Made by a program: the position numbers and the translations under genes. The notes under the pieces are model-generated. The model saw only the letters and a list, made by a program, of their open reading frames with translations, was not told the origin of the DNA and made no database searches. A stretch of 64,000 bases of DNA from Phocoena phocoena (lineage: Eukaryota; Chordata; Mammalia; Artiodactyla; Phocoenidae), in contig NC_089224.1 in assembly GCF_963924675.1 (NCBI RefSeq), positions 64,651,464 to 64,715,463 on the forward strand, read 5' to 3'. Below, piece after piece: positions 11,216 through 23,750 of the stretch. Position 1 is the first letter of the stretch. Every line of letters begins with the position of its first letter.

Positions 11216-13230
11216 TAGTCTACCTGATTTTTCCTCCCTCATCTACATCTTCAGTTTTCCTGAATTGTTTGTTGAAGAAAATTCTTTCCCTCAATCAGAA
11301 TGTTTCTGGCAACTGAAAGTGAGCCTTACGCATATTATGCTTCCTGGTACTTTAGTTGAGAGTCATGGAGTCAACAGACATTTATAGTGTGATTCTGACA
11401 AATATCACATGCTCGTATTTCCTACGTTCTGTTTATTCAGTGTTCTCTATTTCCTAAAATAGGAAAGGGTGCACTGCTGCAGAGTTGCCAAATTTTCTCC
11501 ACAAGTGGCCGGGTTTTCCTTAATTGATGAAATCACACTTTGTTGATTGGACCCATTTCCACAGGAATTTCTAGATCTCAGGGCTCATGCTCTGGGTGCC
11601 CCCTCCATCCCCTAAAGGTGTTAGGTATTTTTAAGCCAAGAGTGTCAACTAGTCATGGCAGCTGCGTGTCAGAGACTGTATTTCCTCTAACTGGCTCCGG
11701 GGGGCCATTCTCTTAATAGTTTCTCCCTTTTATAAAACTGGTGCCGTGTTCCATTTATGAGAAGAACACAGAATTCCAGAGCATGTTGTTTAGGGGTAAC
11801 TGATCTAGCAAATGGAACAGTGAGGTTAAGGAGAAATCCGGCTGCATGGAGGCCCCTGGTCTTATGTGTGGCTTGAAGAGATGGAGGACACTGCTGTGTT
11901 CTTTGGGGAGAGATTCACAGTTTGACAGGAAACATCTGCCTTCATCTGCTCCAACCTCAACATGAGTGATGCGGTAGGAAACCTGTCGTGACTGTGTGGG
12001 TTCCATCTCTCAAGCCAGGGCTGGGCCTGAGATCAGGACTGTTTGGACACAGGCAGCACACGTGGTTCCATTTGTCAGAATATGGACATAACAAGCGACA
12101 TTGTTTGAGAGAATCCTTCTTATTTAAAGCAAACCATTTCTAACCTGTCTGGCTCTCTCTTCCTGTTGCTCTCTTTCGTTTTTGATGTCTTCTCTCCCTC
12201 ATCACATTTCTGTTCTGGGTTTCAGTGATGAGTGCACACTTTTCAACCTTCATTCTATACCACCTTCTCTCTCTGAAGTAAGAATGGCTCCCTGTGGAGG
12301 AGGATTCTCCCCAAACATATCAAAATATCTCAGAAACAAGAATGCAAACACACAGACTCACACCCACTCACACTCACAACATTTTAGAGATTGTCATCTA
12401 CCCCCCACCTTCAGGATTACCACCTAGAGTTAATTAAAGATGCTGTTACTGTAGGATTCGAATTGGTTTGCAGAGAAAACTGCCTCATTTTTCAGTATCC
12501 AAAAGAGTAAAGTTGGTATCTGACACGGTCCAAAAATAACTGACATTCAAAAGAGTAAAGTTGGTGTTTGTCTCTGGAGAGTTCAAAGAGAGTGGAATTG
12601 CCATCAGGTCTGAAATAAATTGTGCATGCTTCTGGGAAGATGTAAGATCTGAGGAATTCCTTCTACAGATGCTCTGCCTATCTGATTATTGGTTAGCCAG
12701 TGACTTTGCGCAGTCTTCAAAAAACCCCACACTGAAATAGTAAGAAAAAATTAAATATTAGGTGAAGTACTTTGAGTCCAACAGAGTCCACACAGGGAGT
12801 TATGCATGGCTCTGTTGGGATTGCTGCAAGAGTGCCCGAAGAGAGTTGGTGTATAAATACCCCAGCTCCCCTGCCCCTCAGCAGGATCCTGAGGCATGTG
12901 TTTTCACAGGTTCCTAGAGCATCTTTGCAGGATTAAGTTTCAGTCACCTGTGATAACTGGCTTGAGAACACAACCTTTATTAACTTTCTTCCCTTCTGTG
13001 TCTTACTTCCCTTCTCCCGACCTGTGCTCTCTCCACTTCCTTCCTTCCCCCACAGATCAATGTGTGCACTTGAATCCTTGCTTCAGGATTCGAGCCTGCT
13101 CCTGGGGAACACAAACTAGGACGTCAGGAATATTTATTCTCTTTCTTCTCATTTGGTATTGATATATTTTAAAGCCCTAAAATTTCCCCGAATATGCAGA
13201 TCCAATTATTTGTGCCGGGCTTATGAAAAG
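11216..13230. other. Unique sequence, no gene recognised
   Basis: No exon recognised. It holds an 18-bp direct duplication (12500-12517 and 12548-12565) and a short CA-rich run at 12347-12378. Confidence 0.5.
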
Positions 13231-13234
13231 CAGG

Positions 13235-13335
13235 GAATGAGAAAATTAAGGCACACAGAGAAACCTTACACAATTATGGTGAGTTAACTCAGAAATGTGC
13301 CCAGCTCTAGAACTTTATCTCAGGCCCCTCTAAGC
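13235..13335 (-). repeat. Possible MIR fragment, antisense
   Basis: 'atgagaaaattaaggcacac' followed by 'gagttaactcagaaatg' resembles the complement of the MIR core. Diverged. Confidence 0.4.
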
Positions 13336-14498
13336 AGGAAATCTCAAAGGCGGGGTGCTTCTAGCTTTCATGATTACGTGTGATTTTGTTATTTTATGAA
13401 ATCTACTGCTGTGCGACTCTGTTGAGGAAAGACAACTAGATAAAGCTAGAAAAATATACATCTGCCACAAAGGGAATTTTATCTCAAAAACGCTGTTTCC
13501 TCCTCAGCTCTGAATGTTGACAGATTCTTTCTTTCCTCACGGGGTTCAACAGGTTGGCTGGAAAGACAGGATCAAATACCAACGGGAGGTGTGAAGACTG
13601 GGCAAGCTCAGGTCCCATGAGTAGCCATCCTCTTGCTGTCCTCCATCCTGATAAGATAACCACCCTCTTGACGGGATACAGGCCTGCTAGTGTCTTTATA
13701 CTATCTGCTGCAAAGATGGATAAAGTAGATACAGCTTTTAAATTAGGTTTAGCAGAAGGTTCCTGTGAAATAGGATTTCCTTGTCAAAAAACGGTGAGAC
13801 AGACTATATTTGGAGTCCCTTCTTTGACAGTGGGTTATGCCTTTCAGGCTACTTCTGCTGAGAAGCACATGTGATAGCTCTTCACTCACTCCGAGATTTC
13901 TGCCAAACCTGGGGGACCTCTGGGAAGAAGCAGTGAGAGTCAAAGAATGAGGGAGTGTACTCTCCTGGGCCCTGGCGGGAGAGTGAAATGCTTGTGCTAC
14001 ATCTCCATTTGTGGAGAATTTTGATCAAGTACCTGGATGACTTTTTTCATGGACCATTGGGTCACACATCCTCTCATTTCCATCATTCAGGGCAATATCC
14101 AAAATAGAGGATAGGCATTTTTAACCACAAAGGTGTATTGAGAAATGAAATGAATGCTGGAAAAGGTACATTATATGCCTAATTTAGGCAAGAAGAAGCT
14201 GAAAGCATATAGATGCTGCTAAATTCGGGGTCAGAATCTGTCTTCAAAACCTATTGACTTCAGCTGTAGCCACTGAGGCCTGCCTTCTTTTCCTGGCCAT
14301 CAGGAAAGATTTTTCTTCAGTGTTGACACCCACATTTCCCGGGATTTGATGGTGTCTGCCAGACTTTGGAGGAAGCCAGGGAAAGCCTCTTAGCTCTGCC
14401 TCAGTTGAACCATGTCTCTCCACTGCCCCTGGCTTCTTAGGGACTTGAACTTCACTTTCTGTGTTATGGAACCTCTGGCAGTAACTGCTCCCTGCCTG
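13336..14498. other. Unique sequence, no gene recognised
   Basis: A 106-codon plus-strand frame (13554-13874) shows no domain, and an opposing frame overlaps its end. Nothing else is seen. Confidence 0.45.
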
Positions 14499-14507
14499 TT
14501 ACACTTC

Positions 14508-15154
14508 TTTTTTTTGTTAATTTTTATTGGAGTATGGTTTCTTGACAATGTTGTGTTAGCCTCCACTGCACAACAGAATGAATCAGCCATACACATAGAG
14601 ATATCCCCTCCCTTTTGGACTTCCCTTCCATTTAGGTTACCACAGAGCATTAAGTAGAGTTCCCCGTGCTGTACAGTATGTTCCCATCAGTTGTCTGTTT
14701 TATACATAGTATCAATAGTGTATATGTGTCAATCCCAGTCTCCGAATTCCTCCCACCCCACCCCTTTCCTCCTTGGTATCCATGCATTTGTTCTTTAGGT
14801 CTCTGTCTCTACTTCTGCTTTGCACACAGGTTCCTCTGTACCATTTTTCTAGATTCCACATACACGCGTTATTATGTGATATCTGCTTTTCCCTTTCTGA
14901 CTTACTTCACTCTGTATGACACTCTCTAGGTCCATCCACATGTCTACAAATGACCCAATTTCATTCCTTTTTATGGCTGAGTACTATCCCACTGTATATA
15001 TATGTACCACATCTTGTTTATCCATTCGTCTGTCGATGGGCATTTAGGTTGCTTCCATGACCTGGCTATTGTAAATAGTGCTGCAATGAACACTGGGGTG
15101 CTTGTCTTTTTTTGAATTATGGTTTTCTCTGGGTATGTGCCCAGTAGTGGGATT
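14508..15154 (-). mobile_element. L1 3' end, antisense, 5'-truncated
   Basis: Complement of the L1 3' UTR plus the last codons of ORF2. The tail is at 14508-14520, the ORF2 end region is at about 14895-14930, and 'ggttgcttccatgacctggc' lies near 15050. The target-site duplication ttacacttc is at 14499-14507 and 15155-15163. About 650 bases were copied. Confidence 0.9.
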
Positions 15155-15163
15155 TTACACTTC

Positions 15164-16607
15164 ATTTGAGACAGTTACCAAAGCCCTCTCTGACACCACT
15201 GGAGAGAGGGGATTAATTCTCCCGTCTTTGATCTCTCCTTTTTTGCTCTGTTTCTGTCCTGACAAGAGCCAGAGCTGTTTTTCTTAGGGTCACAGAGGGC
15301 CTCTCTCTCTGCTTTGTTCTTCTCTCTGTCACATCCCTGGATTATGGTCTCCTCACACTCACCTGCTTGCAGGGTCCCACGTTTTGTTTGCTGAGTTTGA
15401 CCAAAGGCATCTCCGGCTTAGATGAACTCCAGAGGTCGGATCTGCCTGCCAAACCCCAGTGCCCCATTCCACTGGGCAAACCTACTGGAAGGCTTTTATA
15501 TTTACCTCTGTGAACTCAGAGGAAGGAGTCCCCTGAGAATTTGCCCCATGAAGTTTCTGCCGCCTCCCACTCTGCCTCGGCTTAGACAAAGGCCTCCTCG
15601 GCTCTGAACCCACTGGGCCCTGTGCTCGACTTGACAGACAAGTGGTCTTATTTTTAGCTTACAGACCTTTTAGTTGGCATCCTGTTGCATTGAGGGTGTG
15701 AGAGAGAAGCGCTTTGGAAATCAGACCCTGTCACTGATAGCTTGTCCTGAACTGAAAGGGCGATAAAAGAAAGGATACCTTGTGTTCAGGAAAGAAGAGA
15801 ACCGGGCTCTGCGTGGCCGCTGCAGGCTGCTTCTGTTTCTCTCGCCTTGCCGCCGCTCTTTGTGCAGATGACTCACTGCTCCTGACGCGCCTGCCCTGCG
15901 AGGTGCCGTGCCTTGGATGGCATCTCACCTAATCCCGTCTGAGCCCATGGGACTCGGTTTTAGCAACTGGCCGGTGGGAGTGGGGCGTGGCTGGCACCCC
16001 TTTCAGGACCCTCTCCTCTTTGCCTTCAGGACCCCTCCCTCCAGGTCATGTGCCTGGACCCCTCCTGCCAGCCCACAGCCTCTTGATTTGGGTGTGAGTC
16101 CAAGGGAGGAAGGAGGTGTGGGGAGATGCAAGTTCAGGAGGGAGGTTGATACAGCCTGAGGAACCAGGCTTATGTGAGCTAAGAGTCGACTGAAAAAAGA
16201 AAAGGTGGTAAGGATTTGGTGGCCTGTTTTAAAATGGCTGTAGCTTTTACTTAATACTTCACCAGGTGCCTCCCCCCACCTCCCACGGTGTATGTAGAAA
16301 TAAACCTCTGCTTTGGGATTTTGACAGAAAAGAATCAGATTAAAGAAGACTTATGAAATTAGTATGATTTACTATAACACGCAATTGATCTCAGTTCCAT
16401 AGCATATTATGATTGCTTTAATTAGGAGGGAGATGCAGGCACTATGCCGTGTACTTTCAATTGTCTGAGAGAGAAGAAGATGAACAGCAGATAATGTCTT
16501 GAGGGCTTTGCTTAAAGTTTTCAAGCTTTGTGGCTGCTCATAGTTTTCCATAAATATGCGGAGCACCCATCACTGGACATTTTATGGGCAAAGCAGTAAA
16601 ATACAGG
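15164..16607. other. Unique stretch with a GC-rich CpG-bearing core
   Basis: The interval from about 15790 to 16130 is clearly more G+C-rich than its surroundings and has several CpGs outside any SINE, plus an AP-1-type word TGACTCA at 15869-15875. No exon is recognised. A regulatory element is one possibility (inference only). Confidence 0.35.
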
Positions 16608-16615
16608 TAGATTTT

Positions 16616-17019
16616 TTTTTTTTACTTAATTAGTACATTTTAATTTTTAAATTAATTTATCTTTAAATTTTATTTTATTTTTTATCGAAGTATAGTTGAT
16701 TTACAATGTTGTGTTAGTTTCGGGGGTACAGCAAAGTGATTCACATACATATACATATATCTATGCTTTTTCAGATTCTTTTCCCTTATAGGTTATTACA
16801 GAATATTGAGTAGAGTTCCCTGTGCTATACAGTAGGTCCCTGTTGCTTATCTTTATACACAGTAGTGTGTATAGTTCCCTGTGCTCTACAGTAGGTCCTT
16901 GTTGGTTATCTATTTTATATACAGTAGTATGTGTATGTTAACCCCAAACTCCTAATTTACCCCTCGCCCCCACCCACTTTTTGTAACCGTAAGTTTGTTT
17001 TCTGTGTCTGAGAACACAC
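16616..17019 (-). mobile_element. L1 3' UTR, antisense, with internal duplication
   Basis: Complement of the 3' UTR of the same older L1 subfamily as at 5930 ('gaagtatagttgatttacaa'). The target-site duplication gtagattt is at 16608-16615 and 17020-17027. A 59-bp unit of the UTR is present twice in tandem (16814-16872 and 16873-16934). Confidence 0.85.
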
Positions 17020-17027
17020 GTAGATTT

Positions 17028-18425
17028 AATGATCAGCTCTCAGACCTCAGCTCTGTTCCTTCTCCTCCATTTCTACCACCAGCCAGGCATCCAGACAGAG
17101 GAGGGCGCCCTGCTTGGGAAGAGTGGTTGTAGGTGGAGCCCTGCCTGGGGTGATTTGGCTTCCGCCAGGGCCAGAGTGGGTATTGCTTCTGACCCAGCTG
17201 GGCATTGTGAAGCTGAGGTGGATGAAGCCATACTTGAGAGGATCTGGGAGAGGACATAGGACCCGGGAGGCTCCCACAGCTCCTCTGCAAAACCATCTCC
17301 TCCTCCAATGCTTAGCTTTGTTTAGAAGCATTTCTTGGGAACCAGTACCCGCTGCTCTTTTTATGTAGCATTTAAATGCTCCCAGTCTGGAAATGTCCGT
17401 CACCCATAGGGAACCATGCCCTCTGCATATTCTCAGAGCCCAAACGGAACACTTTCGTGGTAGAAATGAGAGAATTTTGGGGGTCACAACTAGGGTAGGC
17501 TTTGTGTCTTTTTTGAGATGGCCCTTTCCCCTCTTGTGAGCATTCTGTCAGGGTCTGACATTGTTTGGAAATCCTTGTTCTGCCGAGTGCTAGCCCTGCT
17601 GTTACAATCAGATTCCAATCAGGTTGTGATGCTCCGTACTGAACGGCGCGGCTGCTTTTCATCTGTAGTCCCGGCTAAGAATAATTGCCAAATGCATGAA
17701 AGTGCCTTGATTCCAGTATTTGGAGCTGTCACGCCTTGCAGACTAGATCAAGTTACCATCCAGCACTTTGTGCAAAGGTACACCAGGAGGAATCCCAGCT
17801 ATCTAATGGGATTGGCCATTCCTGCCTTACTGGTGGCAGGCATAGCCCAGCCCTCACTCTGGGACTCTGAAGACCCTGAAACTCTGTTACTCCCAGAAGC
17901 AAACCTCTGAGGTGTGGTGTGTTCCAAACAGAGACAGAGCTGCTTTGTTGTCTGTGATTTTGTGGGTCAGGGAAATAGTTAGAAATAGGTCACATCTGAA
18001 GAAAAGTCCTCTAACTGTGATTTTGAGTACAAATGAAGGAAATGGATCTCTTTGAATTCATGCAGTAGGTCACAAGATTCATATTATCCATGAGGAAAAA
18101 AAACCACCTCACTGACCTTGAGCTTATTCACTTACAATGCCTGCAGATTAGACATGGGTTAGGTACCATGATGTATTTCATGAATGTTATTATATCACAT
18201 GGGGAAATGGGGAGCACTTTGTAAGCAGTCAAGCGCCATACAAATTATTGCCATGATGAATTTTTCTTAAAATGGGTAACTTGAAGCATAAAGTTGATTA
18301 AGAGAGGCTATTGCCTGTGATCAGCTTAATATAGCCTCGTTTCTTAGTGTGTGGCCAGATGTGGTGACTTAAAGCCTAGAGATTTTACTTTGCTCACCTG
18401 TGACCTTCAGGCACTCATCAGTAGG
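17028..18425. other. Unique sequence, no gene recognised
   Basis: Overlapping open frames on both strands (minus 17047-17487, 146 codons; plus 17518-17910, 130 codons) contain no domain I recognise. Mildly GC-rich at 17050-17300. Confidence 0.45.
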
Positions 18426-18429
18426 CAGA

Positions 18430-18660
18430 CGATAAAGAGCCTGCTCTTGGTGCCTGGAGAATCCAGGACTTAGATCTAACTCTGCAGTGTACTAGTTAGA
18501 TACCTTAATCTCCCTAAATTTCCTCATTTGTAAAACGAGGCTGTTAATACATGAATTGCCTCATGTGGTGGTTGTAAAAACTAAAATAAAAATGCATGGA
18601 TGGTTTTGAATGTGCTATGAAACAGTGGAGTGTTAGAGAAGTGTAAGGTATTATGATGAT
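18430..18660 (+). repeat. MIR SINE
   Basis: The order 'ttagatctaactctgcagtg', 'tagataccttaatctccc', 'tttcctcatttgtaaaacg' and 'ggtattatgatgatcat' follows MIR. Confidence 0.8.
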
Positions 18661-18767
18661 CATAGAAGCTTTGAAAGAAGTTATATTAACATGGGATTCC
18701 TGCTTTGGTCATGGATGATTTCTTCTCTGGAAGGCAAAGCTGAGGAAAGATAGATGAATGAATCATG

Positions 18768-18815
18768 TGTGTGTGGGTGTGTGTGTGTGCATACATGTAC
18801 ACATGTGGGTGCCTG
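18768..18815. repeat. Interrupted (TG)n
   Basis: TG runs interrupted by GGG and CATACATG words. Confidence 0.8.
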
Positions 18816-18839
18816 TGTCCTGGTCATCTTCACTTTTGC

Positions 18840-19180
18840 ATTAAATCCATTCACTGCTTTTCCCCTCCTTGGCCCTACATCTCAGGGAGCTACGTTTCCC
18901 TAGGTCTCTGACTACTGCCAGCTTCCTACCTCACCCCAGAGGTGAGGAGCTAGTTCCTTTTGAATGGCTGCAGCGTCTGGGATCCTCTTGTTGCCCCTGT
19001 AGCCCTGAAGGTTGTGACCATTTCCTGACATTGCAAATCTCTGGTGGTCTCACTCTCTTCTGTTTGGCTGCTTACTCCTCCAGCTCCTGGGTAGCTGATT
19101 CTCCATATTAAATTCCTACTGCTTGAAATACCTAGAGTTGATTCTGCTTTCCTGATTGGACCCTGGCTGATACAAGATAT
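18840..19180 (+). repeat. Unassigned old repeat, 3' end with the 'gctgatac' motif
   Basis: The end 'cctgattggaccctggctga' followed by 'tacaag' (about 19152-19176) is a familiar terminus of a mammalian interspersed repeat. The stretch at about 57690-58262 has a comparable end ('gggactctaactgatatg'). It may be LTR-like, but I cannot name the family. Confidence 0.35.
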
Positions 19181-19720
19181 TTGCTTCATAAGTGGATATT
19201 AGATTAAGACACGGGTACCAGCAATTTGTAGCGAAGAAAGATTATATAGAATTTTAAACGAATATTTAGCAAACTTATAGGTCTGTAAATTTGGTTACCC
19301 TATTTTAAAACAGGGTACTGTGTTGAGTGTACCCTGAATCTGCTTGAAGACTTAGTTAAAATAAGCAGTTTAGCAAAGTTTGGGATCTAATATTCTGGAG
19401 CAGATGTTTTGAAAGTTTAGTTAACAAAAGTTTTTTCCCTTAAAATCCTTTTTTAAAACTTAGAGTAATCAACCAGATATTTTATATCTGCTGCCTGAGT
19501 TTGCCAGATCTCAGCTTGGGTCTATAAAATGGGATAAGAGCTATATCGGCATGTAATAAACATGAATGAAATAAAAACTCAAGCTTGATTTTACAGAAAC
19601 CATGCTGAGAGAGGTTGTAATCTAAATCTGGGTTCATCAATATTGCATTTACATACAATTGATTCTGAGTTCTGCTTATATGTTATCCTATATATTTGAG
19701 TCATTGTGTCTTTATAAAAT
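19181..19720. other. Unique AT-rich sequence
   Basis: No gene or repeat recognised up to the target site of the next L1. Confidence 0.5.
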
Positions 19721-19730
19721 TAAGGATAGG

Positions 19731-21383
19731 CACAGTTTGTATGGAAACACAAAAGACCCCGAATAGCCAAAGCAATCTTGAGAACGAAAAATGGAGCTGG
19801 AGGAATCAGGCTCCCGGACTTCAGACTATACTACAAAGCTACAGAAATCAAGACAGTATGGTACTGGCACAAAAACAGAAAGATAGATCAATGGAACAGG
19901 ATAGAAAGCCCAGAGATAAACCCATGCACCTATGGTCACCTTATCTTTGATAAAGGAGGCAGGAATGTACAGTGGAGAAAGGACAGCCTCTTCAATAAGT
20001 GGTGCTGGGAAAACTGGACAGGTACATGTAAAAGTATGAGATTAGATCATTCCCTAAAACCACACACAAAAATAAGCTCAGAATGGATTAAAGACCTAAA
20101 TGTAAGGCCAGAAACTATCAAACTCTTAGAGGAAAACATAGGCAGAACACTCTATGACATAAATCACAGCAAGATCCTTTTTGACCCACCTCCTAGAGAA
20201 ATGGAAATAAAAATAAACAAATGGGACCTAATGAAACTTCAAAGCTTTTGCACAGCAAAGGAAACCATAAACAAGGCCAAAAGACAACCCTCAGAATGGG
20301 AGAAAATATTTGCAAATGAAGCAACTGGCAAAGGTTTAATTTCCAAATTTTACAAGCAGCTCATGCAGCTCAATAACAAACAAACAAACAACCCAATCCA
20401 AAAATGGGCAGAAGACCTAAATAGACATTTCTCCAAAGAAGATATACAGACGGCCAACAAACACATGGAAGAATGCTCAACATCATTAATCATTAGGGAA
20501 ATGCAAATCAAAACTACAATGAGATATCATCTCACACCAGTCAGAATGGCCATCATCAAAAAATCTAGAAACAATAAATGCTGGACAGGGTGTGGAGAAA
20601 AGGGAACACTCCAGCACTGCTGGTGGGAATGTGAATTGGTACAGACACTATGGAGAACAGTATGGAGGTTCCTTAAAAAACTACAAATAGAACTACTGTA
20701 TGACCCAGCAATCCCACTACTGGGCATATATCCTGAGAAAACCATAATTCAAAGAGTCATGTACCAAAATGTTCATTGCAGCTCTATTTACAATAGCCTG
20801 GAGATGGTAACAACCTAAGTGCCCATCATCGGATGAATGGATAAAGAAGATGTGGCACATATATACAATGGAATATTACTGAGCCATAAAAAGAAACGAA
20901 ATTGAGCTATTTGTAATGAGGTGGATAGACTTAGAGTCTGTCATATAGAGTGAAGTAAGTCAGAAAGAGAAAGACAAGTACCGTATGCTAACACATATAT
21001 ATGGAATTTAAGAAAAAAAATGTCATGAAGAACCTAGGGGTAAGACAGGAATAAAGACACAGACCTACTAGAGAACGGACTTGAGGATATGGGGAGGGGG
21101 AAGGGTGAGCTGTGACAAAGCGGGAGAGAGGCATGGACATATATACACTACCAAACGTGAGGTAGATAGCTAGTGGGAAGCAGCCGCATAGCACAGGGAG
21201 ATCAGCTCAGTGCTCTGTGACCGCCTGGAGGGGTGAGATAGGGAGGGTGGAGGGAGGGAGATGCAAGAGGGAAGAGATATGGGAACATATGTATATGTAT
21301 AACTGATTCACTTTGTTATAAAGCAGAAACTAACACACCATTGTAAAGCAATTATACCCCAATAAAGATGTTAAAAAAAAATG
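19731..21383 (+). mobile_element. L1, 5'-truncated, sense
   Basis: The 3'-terminal 1.65 kb of an L1: ORF2 C-terminal third, 3' UTR ending 'ccaataaagatgttaaa', and an A tail. The target-site duplication aaggatagg is at 19722-19730 and 21384-21392. There are no internal SINEs and divergence is modest, so it is among the younger L1 copies here. It has no 5' UTR, ORF1, endonuclease or reverse transcriptase and cannot move. Confidence 0.95.
19778..21010 (+). pseudogene. L1 ORF2 C-terminal remnant
   Basis: An open frame of 346 codons (19778-20818) covers the C-terminal region of L1 ORF2p, beginning after the reverse transcriptase domain. It includes the Cys-rich motif near residues 267-285 of this frame ([18 protein letters not shown]; Cys/His spacing kept). 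The first ATG is an internal Met, not a start. A net one-base loss near 20805-20815 shifts the frame into a stop at 20816-20818. The natural C-terminus and stop lie in another frame, ending at 21010. In full-length ORF2p this part binds nucleic acid; alone it has no known role. Confidence 0.9.
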
Positions 21384-21392
21384 AAGGATAGG

Positions 21393-23440
21393 ATATAATT
21401 TCCCAGGTTCTTAGTCATGGAGGGCTTGGGGATGTACTGTGTTGTACTATGTGATTAATGGGCTTTCCGATTTCAAAGGGCACTTGAAACAGCATGTAAA
21501 GAATTCTTTGAATCTTAGAAAGTTAGACAGTTCTACATTTGTTTTTTTGTCCCTCAGATCTTAACATTTCAGATACATCTGGGAAAAGACTTAAACATCT
21601 GTATTGAGGTTCAGAACAAGTATGAGAGTCAAGTGATGAGTTTTAACTTAGTTTACATTATCCATATTAAGAATGAAAATGAGCAATTAAAGGCTGTTGA
21701 TTAAATGACCAAAACACCAAACTTTTAAAGTATAAGTGTGTAAAAGAAATTACTCCTAACCTTATTTTAAAACATTGCACACTGATTATAATTTTTTTGA
21801 AGTTTAAAGCAGGTTGTCCAGTACCTTCATACTGTAAGTACTCAACAAATATGTGTTGAGTGAATAAACCACAAATAGAATTAAGAACGGGATATACTCC
21901 TGCCAAATCACTGAAGAAAACATAAAGCAGTAAAATTGAGGCACTATAGCAGTAGACAGAGTTAGCAACCAGTAAAGTACAGAAAGTACAGAGCAAGATG
22001 ACAGAAGGAAGTCCCTGATTTGTGTGCATGTATGGATTATAAATGTAAATGAATTAATATATCTTTTTAAAGGACAAAGACTCTCGGAATGGAGTTTAAA
22101 TGTTTAAAAGTAAATTGTGAGGCAAAGATACATAAAAAATTAGGAGAAAAAAAAGAAAGAAGAGCAAAAAGCAAGGTAAGAAAACGTTCAAGTAATGAAG
22201 ATCAATAAGTTTTAAAATAGCTTTCATAAATATTTATGTATTAAATATCAGCATCAAAATATATAAATATTCTTAAATATGCAATAATTTTTTTTAGAAA
22301 CTCCATAGAAGTGAGAAAACTTACTGTAATTCTCCTAACTTTTGACAGAACAAGTATGAGGAAAAATCCCCAACAAGAATAAAATAATGATTTGATGACT
22401 TGACAAGGTATTTACTAACATCAATTGGTTCCAATATGTCTGTATAGGAGGGTTTTAGTCATCATAATCTTTTCGGAAGGGGTCTAGAGAAATTGTCTTG
22501 AAACTCCATTTGCACAGTAAGGACTCAGTTTTTGTTCACGTTTAGTTAAATTATTGGGAGGGATTGAAGGAGATAATGAGAGTGGGGTGAAATTCCCCTA
22601 CTCCCTCCCTTGGTAGCACACTGATCCTCAAGATTCCCTGTTGCTCCCTCTTGCCCATTTAGGAGAGTAAAAAAAGTAAACATGTAGATGAGATAATTAA
22701 AGGAAATAAAATAAATTAGCATACTAATAGGACAATCAGTAATAGTATAAAAACATTCTGCAAAGGTAAACATATTTTAAAAACATGCACAATAATTTGA
22801 ATTTAAGAGTAGCAAAGCTCTTAGGGTGGCAAAGCCTCTTTGAGAGGGAGAAGGCTCTGAGGAGCCGGGCTGCAAAGCTTTGCACAGTCACGATTTGAAT
22901 CAGGAATAATATGGGAATGGTAACAGTTTCAGGCAGGCCATTTCTCTCACTCTCCCTTTTCTTCAGGGGCTGAGGTCCTTGGAGATCCATTAGCATTCCA
23001 TGAATAATTAATAATTCTACACTACACTTGGAGCGGGCAAAGTGTGGTGTGCAGATACATAATCCTACCTCCTTCTTCTCTTTCTTCTCTCCTTGCCATG
23101 GGAGGAGCAGGAAGTGGATAGGGAAACAGGACAGCATTGGGAAGACAGAATTAACTCAGATGGGGAAGATGGGGCTGAATTTGAGGAGGCTGAGTTTTAT
23201 TTTCAAACTCATCCAGATATCACTGCCGCCATGTCCCTTGACAAAATTAGAAGGAGATGCAGTTTGTGGCCATTTCTCTCCTAACATCATTTCAGAACTC
23301 CTCACTCCTCCCTCCCCAGATCTGCCCTTCAGGCATCGCTGACTTCATGATGAACAAGGAGTGTGAAGTGTCTGAAATTTTTCCCGTGTGGAGCTCTTGA
23401 CAAAACCGGAGATGTTTAGCAAAGACAAGACTCAGCTTTG
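21393..23440. other. Unique sequence, AT-rich then mixed
   Basis: No gene recognised. A short L2-like 3' end ('agtactcaacaaatatgtgt') lies at 21836-21866. 22060-22330 is very A/T-rich. Open frames at 22736-23342 overlap on both strands and show no domain; one plus-strand frame (23093-23284) is acidic but unrecognised. Confidence 0.45.
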
Positions 23441-23642
23441 TAATTCCCACAGTGTTTCTCAACAACACTGCTCGTGAGAAGTGTTAATTGGTGTTCCAAA
23501 GCAAGGCAGAGGGGTTCCACAGGCAAAATAAGTTTGAAAAGGGAGGAAATAAAGGTAGAATAGAGTGTTTTGTTTGTTTTTAAAAAAACTTTTCACAGCC
23601 TTTAACAGGTTGCTGTGATTCTTCGGTAGAGGGGTAAAGAAT

Positions 23643-23750
23643 GCAGTCTTTCCCAAACTTATTTGAGAAAAGAACCCCCAACCCAGGTGAACCTATTAAC
23701 ATCTCTTAGGAGCTAGAGTTCCTTGGGAACCACTTGGGAGAAATCTTAAC
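23643..23750. mobile_element. Possible hAT-type DNA-transposon fossil
   Basis: The left end 'cagtctttcccaaact' and the right end 'gaaccacttgggaga' are imperfect inverted repeats. The interior ('gaaccccc', 'acctattaacatctctt') resembles small mammalian Charlie-type non-autonomous elements. The upstream stretch from 23451 ('cagtgtttctcaacaac') may be a related piece. The family name is uncertain. Confidence 0.4.

Noticed and set aside
17518..17910. 130-codon plus-strand frame
   Set aside because: No domain, no exon-like boundaries, and composition like its surroundings.
19778..20818. 346-codon open frame as a possible host gene
   Set aside because: It is the C-terminal part of L1 ORF2 inside an element with a target duplication and A tail.
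23093..23284. Acidic 63-codon plus-strand frame
   Set aside because: No splice context or family resemblance, and it overlaps other frames on both strands.
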